Virus record (IMG/VR): IMGVR_UViG_3300040811_001222
Location: 1 to 32,070 of that record
DNA: 32,070 nucleotides
Source of the DNA: a virus
Direction: 5' to 3' (one strand)
The notes beneath the pieces are model-generated. The model ran no database searches and was not told the DNA's origin. It worked only from the letters and a program-made list of their open reading frames with translations. Each line of letters starts with the position of its first letter. Within the stretch, counting starts at the first letter, position 1. Positions 11,491-20,066 of the stretch are shown in pieces. Position numbers and translations under genes: made by a program.

Positions 11491-13034
11491 TAGAACGGCG
11501 CTTCTTGACGTTGTTCCGTGAACCGTGGTGCGAGGACTCTGCTCTGTGTCACGTCATCCATGGGTATCTTCCACACACGCACAGGTTTGCCTTTAATCTT
11601 CAGGAGCGCTGACTCTCCATTGATGTCCCGTAGGCGCTGAGCGATCTTGTGTGTACGAAACTCAGTGAATCTGTTTTTACGCAAAAAGCTCTCAAAGTCC
11701 TTCAACCTAAAGTGGATGGTATTGTGCTCATCATCCACCCATGGACGGCGCAACAGTATTTCTTCCCGGTCCTCTGCTCGTTGCGTAGAGGTGCAGAATT
11801 CATCAAGGAATTCGTAAAGCTGGCCATTGATGCTGGCGTCTTCAGAAACCTCCATGATGTTGCCTTCGGTCTCTATCATCTCCTTCATCAACTGGTTGAT
11901 GCGTCCTTCCCACGATCGCTTGGCCATGGTCTGTGGCATGAAGTTAAGCTGTTCCACGCAAGCTTTTTGGAAAGCTGATTGATTCAGCAAAGCATCGGTG
12001 TCTAGCTCAAGGGGTATGCCGTTGACATCAATAAACCACACAGGGGGTATAGAGTTGTACTTGCGAAGGTTAGCCACCGCCGCATCGGAGACCGCGGAGC
12101 CGATACCAAACTTCCGCGTCTGGCAAAGCTCTTTGTTGCAATACGGCTGGATAGGCGGTTCACCACAGCGGAACGCGTAATCCTTTTTCTCCAACTGCTT
12201 TACGACAAGATTCACCTCTGACAGTGGTAGCGGTGGATCCACATACGCCATGTTGTAGTTGAGGATTTCATCCTGCCAGTTGTCCGGGTGCGCCTTACGG
12301 AGGTAGACCCCTATGTTGAAGAGTCCGTTGTTTCTTCCGCCTTCGGAGATTTTGTTAGCACATAAGGTTTGGAGGCAGGGCGGACCGTCCACGATCGGAC
12401 TGTTGTCGAAGGATTGTTTGGTGAGCGCCTCAACTTGTTCCGGCGTTTGCGCATGCGTTTGATAGAGGCCAAAAAATTCGTCCAACGTAGCCGCTGAACC
12501 GTCATCATTTATGGCATAGCGCAACCCTTCCTCCGCATCGTAATACGGCATGTTAAGGAAGTTGCCGACATCCCCCCGATCAAGGTACAGCTTAATTTGT
12601 TTGGGGAATATCTCGCAGGAGCCATGGCCTAGCGCGCTGGCTATATGCTGGAGAGTGTCCCTCATTCTTTTCGCGGTAATCCATTCCTGAGAAAACAAGA
12701 ACAGGTGAGCACCGCCTGATTTTGAGCGGCATACTACCAGAGGTAGCCCGGCTCTACGAATTTTTTCTATTAGTCGTTTATGGTCCAGCGGGTACTCATC
12801 GATGTCGATGCACCCCCATTTACACATGTCATCCTCGTTGATTGGGATGATCCCGATACCTGCGCCTTTCCCCGATAGGTGCTGTTCAAATTGCTCCGTG
12901 GTCCGTGGTTCGCGGACTACCCGAGCTTTGCCAACATTTTTGCCATTAGATTTTTTGCTATCGATTTCAAAGGTGCCGTAGGCGCATTTTAGGCCATCAA
13001 AAATGGCCGCAAATTGTTTTGTTGCGTCTGACAT
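11490..13034 (-). CDS. PrimPol/archaeo-eukaryotic type primase
   Basis: A 514-residue primase of the AEP superfamily. Catalytic motifs are visible: CIDIDEYP with Asp77 and Asp79, CRSKSGGAHLFLF with His110, and GSCEIFPKQ at 138-146. The region after residue 215 (RNNGLFNIGVYLRKAHPDNW) resembles the primase C-terminal helical domain, with Cys220, Cys225, Cys290, Cys299 and Cys304 as possible metal ligands. It would make primers and perhaps extend them. It sits in the operon between SSB and helicase. A clear copy of the CCACGG repeat (REPRTTEQ) lies at residues 41-48, before the core. Confidence 0.88.
   Translation of the reverse strand: MSDATKQFAAIFDGLKCAYGTFEIDSKKSNGKNVGKARVVREPRTTEQFEQHLSGKGAGIGIIPINEDDMCKWGCIDIDEYPLDHKRLIEKIRRAGLPLVVCRSKSGGAHLFLFSQEWITAKRMRDTLQHIASALGHGSCEIFPKQIKLYLDRGDVGNFLNMPYYDAEEGLRYAINDDGSAATLDEFFGLYQTHAQTPEQVEALTKQSFDNSPIVDGPPCLQTLCANKISEGGRNNGLFNIGVYLRKAHPDNWQDEILNYNMAYVDPPLPLSEVNLVVKQLEKKDYAFRCGEPPIQPYCNKELCQTRKFGIGSAVSDAAVANLRKYNSIPPVWFIDVNGIPLELDTDALLNQSAFQKACVEQLNFMPQTMAKRSWEGRINQLMKEMIETEGNIMEVSEDASINGQLYEFLDEFCTSTQRAEDREEILLRRPWVDDEHNTIHFRLKDFESFLRKNRFTEFRTHKIAQRLRDINGESALLKIKGKPVRVWKIPMDDVTQSRVLAPRFTEQRQEAPF
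12894..12918 (+). repeat. CCGTGG-type dispersed repeat, best coding copy
   Basis: CTCCGTGGTCCGTGGTTCGC and on, encoding REPRTTEQ on the minus strand. Other copies, all with the same strand: 2806-2829, 4151-4165, 5398-5416, 5881-5909, 6670-6686, 8201-8223, 11514-11535, 16127-16149, 17464-17486, 19241-19267, 21523-21547, 26594-26612. The ten copies in confidently called genes all use the frame CCA CGG RCC ACG (Pro-Arg-x-Thr); 2806 and 6670 are non-coding and 4151 is in a different frame. Confidence 0.65.
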
Positions 13035-13054
13035 AAATATCCCAAAGAAATAAT

Positions 13055-13074
13055 GTGGGGCCCGAAGGCCCCAC
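13055..13074 (-). other. Stable UUCG-loop hairpin between SSB and primase genes
   Basis: On the minus strand GTGGGGCC pairs with GGCCCCAC around a TTCG loop closed by C-G, the very stable cUUCGg type. It lies in the 47-bp gap between the SSB stop and the primase start and lacks a clean T-run (ATTATTTCTTTG follows). It could act as a weak terminator, an mRNA processing or stability element, so that SSB is made in excess of primase. This is inference. Confidence 0.6.
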
Positions 13075-13081
13075 TAGTTGA

Positions 13082-13858
13082 TCAAAACGGGGCGTCGTTG
13101 CTCCCGCCTGCTTGGTCGTCGGAGTGCTTGACTTCGACATCACCGCGCAAGATCGATTCGGCAAAGTCTTTTGCCTGCTTGTAGACCGCAGCGTCGTCTA
13201 CCATGCCCTCAAGGCTGATTTCCCAGCCGTGCCACGATCCCTTGGAGTTTTCCTCAGAGATTGTTTTCAGCCGATAGATATGGCTGAAGCGTGGTGGGGT
13301 GAACGGGCCGTTCTTCCCCATTACAGAGCGCTGCGCTACCATGGAGTTCCACTTCCGACTCTTCTTGAGTTGAGTAGACTTCATGGCAATCAGTGCAGAG
13401 GTCACCGTGCCGTCCTCTTCTAACACGAGGACAAAGTGCTGGTGAGTCTCTTCCAGATATGAGCCATTACCACCGACTACATAATCCTTGTTGTCATCTC
13501 CGCGTTCGGTTTTCGGTCGTTTATCTTCTGGAGTAAAGATATTAATAGGAGCGCCGTTACCACTGCCACGAGGAGCCCACTCAACAAAACGGCGTTGATA
13601 AGCACAAGGCACCACTCTAATACCTGTTTTGCCACCGTAGACACCGTTGGAAACGGTATTGAGGATATCTCCAGCCTTAGCGTTTTCCAGATCGTCCAGA
13701 GTCGGGTCTTGACGAGAGAGTACTTTAAGGAAGGGGAGCGCAATATCATCTTGCCCGAGATTTTCCAAACCCATTCCAGCGTCCGCTTCAAAGATTGACG
13801 CATCGAAGACAACGATGTCATTTTGCGCCTCCTTAGTTGCCACATTTTTAGCAGTCAT
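13082..13858 (-). CDS. ssb: Single-stranded DNA-binding protein
   Basis: A 258-residue protein in the replication operon. The core looks beta-rich and OB-like (GIRVVPCAYQRRFVEWAPRG; HQHFVLVLEEDGTVTSALIA), and the C-terminus is acidic and ends in Phe (SDDQAGGSNDAPF), the hallmark of phage and bacterial SSB tails that recruit partner proteins. AGGAGC precedes the ATG. The family resembles T7-gp2.5-like and marine-phage SSBs rather than bacterial Ssb. Identified by tail, position and length, so the exact fold is inferred. Confidence 0.75.
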   Translation of the reverse strand: MTAKNVATKEAQNDIVVFDASIFEADAGMGLENLGQDDIALPFLKVLSRQDPTLDDLENAKAGDILNTVSNGVYGGKTGIRVVPCAYQRRFVEWAPRGSGNGAPINIFTPEDKRPKTERGDDNKDYVVGGNGSYLEETHQHFVLVLEEDGTVTSALIAMKSTQLKKSRKWNSMVAQRSVMGKNGPFTPPRFSHIYRLKTISEENSKGSWHGWEISLEGMVDDAAVYKQAKDFAESILRGDVEVKHSDDQAGGSNDAPF

Positions 13859-13859
13859 A

Positions 13860-14435
13860 TTACTTGCTCCTATTGATTGTTGCGCGTTGCCCTACAAAGG
13901 CCCCGAATAGTTCCATTGGGAATTCATCCCCGTTTTGTACACGTTCCTTGACCCATGCCTTCAAGGTAGACGGATGCACGTCCGTTTTCTGCTCGGTGGC
14001 GTAACCAAGCTTCTGAGCATATTCCATGAACTCAACTGCTTCATGGTCTTCGCCCCGGCCAAACTGACAAGACACCGTGTTCTTGATTAAGTCACCGTAC
14101 TCATTTGCACGCAACCAATCAAACGCGGTCTCCTTGTTGTCTGCCTTGATGTGGGCTCCATACGTCGGGCGCACAGTCACTTTGGACCCGTCATCCAGTT
14201 CAAACGAACTGAGTCCGAGTTCAAGAAGCATTGCAGGTAGGTCTTCGTCGGTGAGTTTCAGCAGGTCTTTCTTTGCCGCTTTGAGATCGGATTCAAGGCG
14301 TTGCACCAAATCCTCCTGATCCCTTACCGCGCGGGCAATCCCTGCTATGCTTTTCAAACCAGATTGGTCTACCGCTTCCACGGCGGAAACAGTGGTTTGG
14401 TCTGCTTCCATTTCTTGCAAGAGCGAATTGCTCAT
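13860..14435 (-). CDS. Conserved phage protein beside SSB, unknown function
   Basis: A 191-residue protein with an N-terminal coiled coil (DQEDLVQRLESDLKAAKKDL), a beta segment (SFELDDGSKVTVRPTYGAHI) and a basic helical C-terminus (STLKAWVKERVQNG). The combination of coiled coil plus small beta domain followed by SSB is recurrent in phage replication modules; I cannot name a family with certainty. AAAGGAGA precedes the ATG. It is the first gene of the leftward replication operon and divergent from the SNF2 helicase. Confidence 0.72.
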   Translation of the reverse strand: MSNSLLQEMEADQTTVSAVEAVDQSGLKSIAGIARAVRDQEDLVQRLESDLKAAKKDLLKLTDEDLPAMLLELGLSSFELDDGSKVTVRPTYGAHIKADNKETAFDWLRANEYGDLIKNTVSCQFGRGEDHEAVEFMEYAQKLGYATEQKTDVHPSTLKAWVKERVQNGDEFPMELFGAFVGQRATINRSK

Positions 14436-14533
14436 GATTTTTCTCCTTTCGTTAATCGGCCCTTTTTTGAGGGCTGGACGCGCAGTCTACGATCCCATAC
14501 AATCGTATGTCAACAGGGAAATGGTAACTTTTC
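14436..14533. promoter_or_regulatory. Divergent control region with small palindrome
   Basis: 98 bp between divergent starts. It holds an operator-like palindrome (CATAC-AATC-GTATG, 14496-14509) and an overlapping TACGAT/ATCGTA pair (14488-14493 and 14502-14507). TACAAT at 14498 resembles a -10 box. No well-spaced -35 is seen, so promoter positions are uncertain. Confidence 0.45.
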
Positions 14534-15985
14534 ATGTATCAATTCAAAACTAAGCCATATGACCACCAAATGCAGGCGTTTGAAGCGTCTTGGCAGAGAC
14601 CATACTTTGGCCTGTTCATGGAGATGGGTACCGGAAAATCAAAAGTTGCAATCGACACAATGGGGTCGCTGTTCCTCGCAAAAGAAATTGACACCGCATT
14701 GATCATTGCACCCAAGGGCGTGTTTGATAACTGGGTTAAAAAAGAAATACCTACGCACCTTTCCGACGCCGTGCCTTACAAGATAGTCCGTTGGCAGCCT
14801 AATTTCACTAAGAAATTTCGCGAGGAAATTCAACAACTTGCGGACCCCCAGAACCGTGAGCCGGGGTTCTTGCACATCCTTGTCATGAATACGGAAGCCT
14901 TCAGCACTGACAAAGGTTACTCTGCCGCGCAGAAGTTTTTGATGCTTAATCCAAACGCGATCACGGTGCTTGACGAGAGCACCAGTATCAAGAATAAGAG
15001 TGCGCAACGCACCAAAAACTTGCTGAAGATATCAAAAGAATCGAAGTATCGGCGCATCTTAACGGGCTCCCCGATTACCAAAAGCCCCATGGATTTGTTT
15101 AGCCAGTGTGCTTTCCTTGATCTGGACGCCCTTGGATTCAACAGTTACTACGGATTTCAGAACCGTTACGCCATTATCCAACGTCGTAGCATGGGGGCGC
15201 ACAGCTTTAACGAGATCACCGGGTACCGCCGCTTGGATGAGCTAGGGGATAAATTAGACCAGTTCAGCTTGCGAGTGCTCAAAAAAGACTGCCTTGACTT
15301 GCCAGAAAAGGTTTATCAACGCAGGGAAATACCCCTGACTGCCGAGCAAATGCGGCTGTATAAACAGATGAGTGACTTGGCCCTAGCGCAATTGTCGCAG
15401 GGCAAGTTGGCCACTACCGCTTCTGTACTGACTCAGATCATGCGGCTTCAGCAAATATGCTGTGGTTTCTTGCAGCCCGATGAAGGTGAAATACAAGAAG
15501 TTAAGAATAACCGTCTAGAGGAATTGTTAGCAGTAACGGAAGAGGTTCAAGGCAAAGCCATTATCTGGGCAACGTGGACCTACGATATCTTGAGAATTGA
15601 GAAGGCGCTACGCAAAAAGTATGGCGCTAATGCTGTGGCGACGTACTACGGAGACACTGAGCAAGATGACCGGCAGGAAACAGTAGACCGGTTTCAAGAC
15701 CCTGAGTCAGAACTGCGTTTCTTTATCGGTCAACCCCGTACAGGGGGCTACGGTATTACGCTGACAGAAGCCAACACAGTCATCTATTACAGCAACAGCT
15801 ATGACCTAGAAATTAGACTACAGTCGGAAGACCGGGCGCACCGTATCGGCCAAGAGCAAAGCGTGACGTATATCGACTTAGTAAGCCCGGGCACTATCGA
15901 CGAGAAAATACTAGAAGCACTGCGCGACAAGATTAATCTTGCCGGGACAGTGCTTAAAGAGGATGTGGCTAACTGGCTAAGCTAG
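14534..15985 (+). CDS. SNF2-family DEAD/DEAH-box helicase
   Basis: A 483-residue SF2 ATPase, plus strand. Walker A is MEMGTGKSK (31-36), motif II is DEST (147-150), motif III is LTGSP (176-180) and motif VI is DRAHRIGQ (433-440), the SNF2/SWI2 signature; IIWATWTYDILRIEKAL opens the second RecA domain. These enzymes move along DNA and displace proteins or reverse forks. Phage members are called helicase, function mostly unknown. It is the only large plus-strand gene here, so its expression is separately controlled. Weak ribosome site (AGGGAAATGG about 14 bases ahead). Its 3' end overlaps the next gene. Confidence 0.92.
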   Translation: MYQFKTKPYDHQMQAFEASWQRPYFGLFMEMGTGKSKVAIDTMGSLFLAKEIDTALIIAPKGVFDNWVKKEIPTHLSDAVPYKIVRWQPNFTKKFREEIQQLADPQNREPGFLHILVMNTEAFSTDKGYSAAQKFLMLNPNAITVLDESTSIKNKSAQRTKNLLKISKESKYRRILTGSPITKSPMDLFSQCAFLDLDALGFNSYYGFQNRYAIIQRRSMGAHSFNEITGYRRLDELGDKLDQFSLRVLKKDCLDLPEKVYQRREIPLTAEQMRLYKQMSDLALAQLSQGKLATTASVLTQIMRLQQICCGFLQPDEGEIQEVKNNRLEELLAVTEEVQGKAIIWATWTYDILRIEKALRKKYGANAVATYYGDTEQDDRQETVDRFQDPESELRFFIGQPRTGGYGITLTEANTVIYYSNSYDLEIRLQSEDRAHRIGQEQSVTYIDLVSPGTIDEKILEALRDKINLAGTVLKEDVANWLS

Positions 15986-18900
15986 CGATGCCGCCGCTCT
16001 GTATTAACCCCGAGATAGGATCTTCAGGGAACAACGCCGCGTACTGAGCCCGTTGCTGTGGTGCAGGCGCCGCCGGAGCAGGAGCCGCTTGAGGCGTAGG
16101 CATTGACACCGGCGGCATTGACACTTGGGCCGTGGGCCGTGGTGCGGCCATGCGCCTATCTTCTTCCAATAACCGACGAGCCTCTTGTTCCGACAGTGCC
16201 TGTTCTTCCGGCGTTAAGACAAAGGGTGACTCTTGTGGTTGTTCTGCTTCCTGTGCTTCAAAACCGTCTTCGCCCGGCTCTTGCCCAGCGACATAGGCGC
16301 GTCGAGAGAACACAAACCCTTTGCTCATGGCCCAGTCTTTCGCCAATTGGTACAGATTTTTTGCTTCTCGCCTATTGCGAGGAGTCTTTAGAAGGCGAGC
16401 CAACGTCTCGGGATCTTGCAACAACATCTTAAATGCTTTCATGTTGTTAATGCCCGACTTGCTAACAAAAAGGGCTCGTAATGCACGCGAGCCTGCCGCT
16501 GCTGCGATCAAGCTTGCTTCGCTACCCCCAACGATGGAAGATGCGGTAGTACCTAATTTTGCACCTATGATCCGTAAAGCCAGATCCCTTAGGGGGCCTT
16601 CTTGCTTAATTAGATCGTCTAGGCCGCCCTTGGCAGTCAAGCTTTCTAGGTTTCTCATTTCAGCCAAGTATCGCTGAATGGTCTCAGCCTCTGTTTTGCT
16701 CAACAAATTTTTGCTGATAAGCCAATCAGCCGGGGTGACTTGAGAACCTGAAGAAGTGGGGGCAAACAAGCTATCGTACATGCGAGTAGGGTTTAGGTCC
16801 CCGTCACGATTGCTGGATCGCGTGATCGCCCAATCAAAGACTCCTGACTTTAAGCTCTCTCTCGCTTCTTCCCTAATTTTAGAATCTACATCAGACCTAT
16901 TGATCGTTGTTAAGATTTGATTCAACTCAAACAAAGGCCGCTGTGAAGATAGCGCTCCTCTAATTACAGCCGTAGGTGTTTCATCGCCCTTGTCGATAAG
17001 CCTTTTAAAAGACAGTCTCTCTCTTGCCTCTTTTGCAGATTGATCTGCTTGCTTACGAGCAGTCATTAAAAGCTCATAGGCGGCATCGGCATCGCGAAGA
17101 TCCATTTCCAATTGACGAGGGAAAATTGCCAAGAGTTGTTGGTTAGTAGGGTCCTCTAACCACCGAGTAAGTTCTGGAATGTTTAACGAGAGTTCGCCAA
17201 CTTCTTCTCCCTCACGAGGACGCAATGCGGTTGATCTAATGTTACGAAGCGCACGCTCTAAAACGTCCGGGACATCGCCAACGATTCTTCCAACATCAAT
17301 GTACCCGGGAAGATCTTCAATCAATTCTATGTCAGGGTTGACCTCGTCTCGCAAAAACTGACCTACCCTAGCTATTTCTTTTGCGTTTCGATACACCCGA
17401 TCGCTACGCCCCGTAAACAGCGAGCGAATAGATTCTTCGGGGCTTAATCTATCCGCCCCGGTAGTCCGTGTTCCGAGGACCGCGGCAGGAGCAGAAGCGC
17501 GCGTGAAAACATCGTTAAGGGCTGAAGAATAAGCGCGCGCCATGGTTAACGCCGCTCGTATGGTGTCCGCACGATCTCCCCCTATATCGCCAACCGCCCC
17601 GGTCAAATCTTGGTCCACTAACTCCGCAAACCTGTTTGACAATCTAGCGTCGTTGTATTTGGCATTTGCCTCTAACTCTCTTCCAGAAGCTAATGCTCGT
17701 GATCGAATGCCACTTAACTTATTGGAAGAGATCACTATAGGTTCGCCAGCTTGTCTAAGCTCGTCCACCAAAATCCTAAGATCCACTATTGTGTCAGCTA
17801 GTTGATCCTCTGCGGTTCTTTCTACAACGCGTGCGCCAACATTGGCTAAGTCGTCTTGAGCCCTAGCAGAGCTTAACCGGTTGTTAAGAAGTTGACGGAT
17901 CTGCTTTAGCTCTTCCATCCTGAACTGATCTTCAGGGATGTTTCTTCGCCCGCGAGTAGCTTCTATAAGGTCATCAATAGTCCTTAGATCGCTTCTAACA
18001 GACATCACTTGCTCTTCTACGGGCAGCGAAGAAAAACGAGGGCTGTTGCTACCCAAATCCAACAAGTTACGCATACCGTTAACCGTTCTTTGCGGCATAC
18101 GGTCCAAGATAGATTGTCTTTGTTGCGCCAATCTTTCAATACGGGCTTCTATTCTAGCTGTTTCTTGAGAAGACTCCGTTATGCCCGCAGAAGGTCCTCG
18201 CTTCCCTAATCGACTTGTATCGATTCCAGAATCCTCTAAAACTTCTTTTATGAAGTCGATGCTGGTTTGCAAAGGTCTTGGGAGAGCTTTTAACTCTGCA
18301 CGACTTTCTGGGAGAAGATCTACCCAGTCGAAAAGATTCGGAATCTCACGGATCTCTCCCACTTCTTCGCCTTCTTCCGGGAAAGCACGGAAAACAGAAA
18401 TTTCGGTGTTAGGGATTTGGTTGTATAAAAATCGTTCTTTTGCACGTGCGGCAGTTAAAGCCTGCGACAGATTCTCTTGTAACGCTCTGCCTACCGCTTC
18501 TTCTGTCTCCCCCGTTCCAATCCTATTAGCGGCCTCTAAAACCTTTTGAGCCTGCTGGGATAGTTTTTGCGTGAAGGCTTGTTCCAACGTGTCTTGAAAA
18601 GCGCCTTCAACTTGGCGCAATGCCCCGGCATCTCCCACCATGGCAAAAGCGGCAATTAAATTCTTGTAACTATCTATTGCACTGCGAAGGCCTTGTTTTC
18701 CCTGCTCTTTTAATTCGGGGAAAATGCCCGCCATCTCATCTTCGATGCGAAGCAATGTTGGGCTTTGAGATAACGTGCCTGATGTAAATTCTCTGAATTG
18801 AGAGTTGGACGTGAGATCTTCTAAAATTTGCGCCACTTTTTCAGGGTCTTCCCCAGCTTGTTGGAGACGCTCTTCAATAATGTTTACAACGTCCACCAAA

Positions 18901-20066
18901 GCTTGGTTGTCACCTTTCCTTTTGAAAAGGTCCGCCACACCTACATTACTACCCGGGGTAAACGCATCTTTTATTTTTTTCAACCCGTCATAAATGGCTT
19001 CTCTGTTCTTTATTGCGGTGTACGGGAGACCTATGACCGCAGGGCCTGCCAAACCTACTGCTATGCCCCCGGCAATTTCCGCAAGAGGAGCATATTCTCC
19101 GTCCATATATTCTTCAGAAAAGTACCGGGCCCCTGTGGCGCCTCCGGCAAATCCCGCTTCTTCCAAAAGAGTGCGTCCGGGCTTTTCTGCGGCCCTTTGT
19201 CCGATTCGGGGAATGTTCCTTTCAGCAGAACTGATAAGGCGCGTGGTCCGTGGGCCTTTAGCCGTGGCTTTTTTTATAGCCGCCTTTGCCGCACGCTTTG
19301 GTAAGGGGCCTGCCTCAAAAGCTTTTTCTAGCTTAATGTTTTTAAGTTCCAGAAGATTCTCTAAATATTTTCCTGCGCCAAAATCTAGTGCTTTTTTGGT
19401 GGTCAAGAATGGAAATGGTAAAAAAGCAGCGCCAATCGCGGCAGTTTCACCCACTCTTTCCATGCGAGCACCTTCTCCGGGTGCGACAAGGTCTGGTTCC
19501 CCAAAGAAACGATCGCGTATTTCTTCTATGCCTTCTTCACCCAGAATTTGGCCACCGATCCCTGTTGCTACTGGGATAAGGAATTTTGCACCAATAGCAA
19601 AAGGGTTTACTGCGGGAATTGGTTTTTGTAAGGCGTAACCTATCTTGGCTCCAGTTATAAAACCAGCTAATCCGCCCGCTTGAGGCGCTATTTCTTTTTT
19701 AAACCCTTTTGCAAAAGAGCCTTCTCGCATGGGCTTGTTTTCAGGGTTTCGTAGGTAACGGCGCAAGATTTCTGCATCCGTTAATTGAACCCCCTGATCT
19801 TCGGCTGGAGTAAGCTTAGACTGCCCAAGAGCGATGGATTTATACGGGTCTTCGTCCTTCCCGAATAAAGAAGGATTTTTTTCCTTTAATGCAAAAGCGG
19901 TATCAATCGCCAGCATCATTTCGGGCGTTATATTTTTAGGCAGCCCTTCTTCTTGCGGATTTCGTCGAAGATTCTGCTCATATAAGTCTGAAGAAATTTT
20001 GGGATAAACAATGTCTAAAACGACTTCATCCTGCTCTTCAGACGGCTCAATCACTTGATCGACCAT
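15969..20066 (-). CDS. Large internal virion or ejection protein
   Basis: A 1365-residue protein. The N-terminal 400 residues contain four Gly/Ala-rich hydrophobic segments (GGLAGFITGAKIGYALQ, FAIGAKFLIPVATGIGGQIL, TAAIGAAFLPFPFLTTK, IAGGIAVGLAGPAVIGL); the middle is long and helical with coiled-coil stretches; the C-terminus is Pro/Ala-rich. This matches podovirus internal virion proteins that leave the head to form a channel across the host envelope. Two in-frame CCACGG repeats occur (KGPRTTRL; GTRTTGAD) and one near the C-terminus (APRPTAQV). Start overlaps the next protein's stop. No lytic transglycosylase motif seen. Confidence 0.65.
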   Translation of the reverse strand: MVDQVIEPSEEQDEVVLDIVYPKISSDLYEQNLRRNPQEEGLPKNITPEMMLAIDTAFALKEKNPSLFGKDEDPYKSIALGQSKLTPAEDQGVQLTDAEILRRYLRNPENKPMREGSFAKGFKKEIAPQAGGLAGFITGAKIGYALQKPIPAVNPFAIGAKFLIPVATGIGGQILGEEGIEEIRDRFFGEPDLVAPGEGARMERVGETAAIGAAFLPFPFLTTKKALDFGAGKYLENLLELKNIKLEKAFEAGPLPKRAAKAAIKKATAKGPRTTRLISSAERNIPRIGQRAAEKPGRTLLEEAGFAGGATGARYFSEEYMDGEYAPLAEIAGGIAVGLAGPAVIGLPYTAIKNREAIYDGLKKIKDAFTPGSNVGVADLFKRKGDNQALVDVVNIIEERLQQAGEDPEKVAQILEDLTSNSQFREFTSGTLSQSPTLLRIEDEMAGIFPELKEQGKQGLRSAIDSYKNLIAAFAMVGDAGALRQVEGAFQDTLEQAFTQKLSQQAQKVLEAANRIGTGETEEAVGRALQENLSQALTAARAKERFLYNQIPNTEISVFRAFPEEGEEVGEIREIPNLFDWVDLLPESRAELKALPRPLQTSIDFIKEVLEDSGIDTSRLGKRGPSAGITESSQETARIEARIERLAQQRQSILDRMPQRTVNGMRNLLDLGSNSPRFSSLPVEEQVMSVRSDLRTIDDLIEATRGRRNIPEDQFRMEELKQIRQLLNNRLSSARAQDDLANVGARVVERTAEDQLADTIVDLRILVDELRQAGEPIVISSNKLSGIRSRALASGRELEANAKYNDARLSNRFAELVDQDLTGAVGDIGGDRADTIRAALTMARAYSSALNDVFTRASAPAAVLGTRTTGADRLSPEESIRSLFTGRSDRVYRNAKEIARVGQFLRDEVNPDIELIEDLPGYIDVGRIVGDVPDVLERALRNIRSTALRPREGEEVGELSLNIPELTRWLEDPTNQQLLAIFPRQLEMDLRDADAAYELLMTARKQADQSAKEARERLSFKRLIDKGDETPTAVIRGALSSQRPLFELNQILTTINRSDVDSKIREEARESLKSGVFDWAITRSSNRDGDLNPTRMYDSLFAPTSSGSQVTPADWLISKNLLSKTEAETIQRYLAEMRNLESLTAKGGLDDLIKQEGPLRDLALRIIGAKLGTTASSIVGGSEASLIAAAAGSRALRALFVSKSGINNMKAFKMLLQDPETLARLLKTPRNRREAKNLYQLAKDWAMSKGFVFSRRAYVAGQEPGEDGFEAQEAEQPQESPFVLTPEEQALSEQEARRLLEEDRRMAAPRPTAQVSMPPVSMPTPQAAPAPAAPAPQQRAQYAALFPEDPISGLIQSGGIASLAS

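Noticed and set aside
14467-14503. sigma-70 promoter TTGAGG...TACAAT for the SNF2 helicase
   Set aside because: Spacing between the boxes is about 25 bp (15 bp with TACGAT), outside the usual 16-19 bp.
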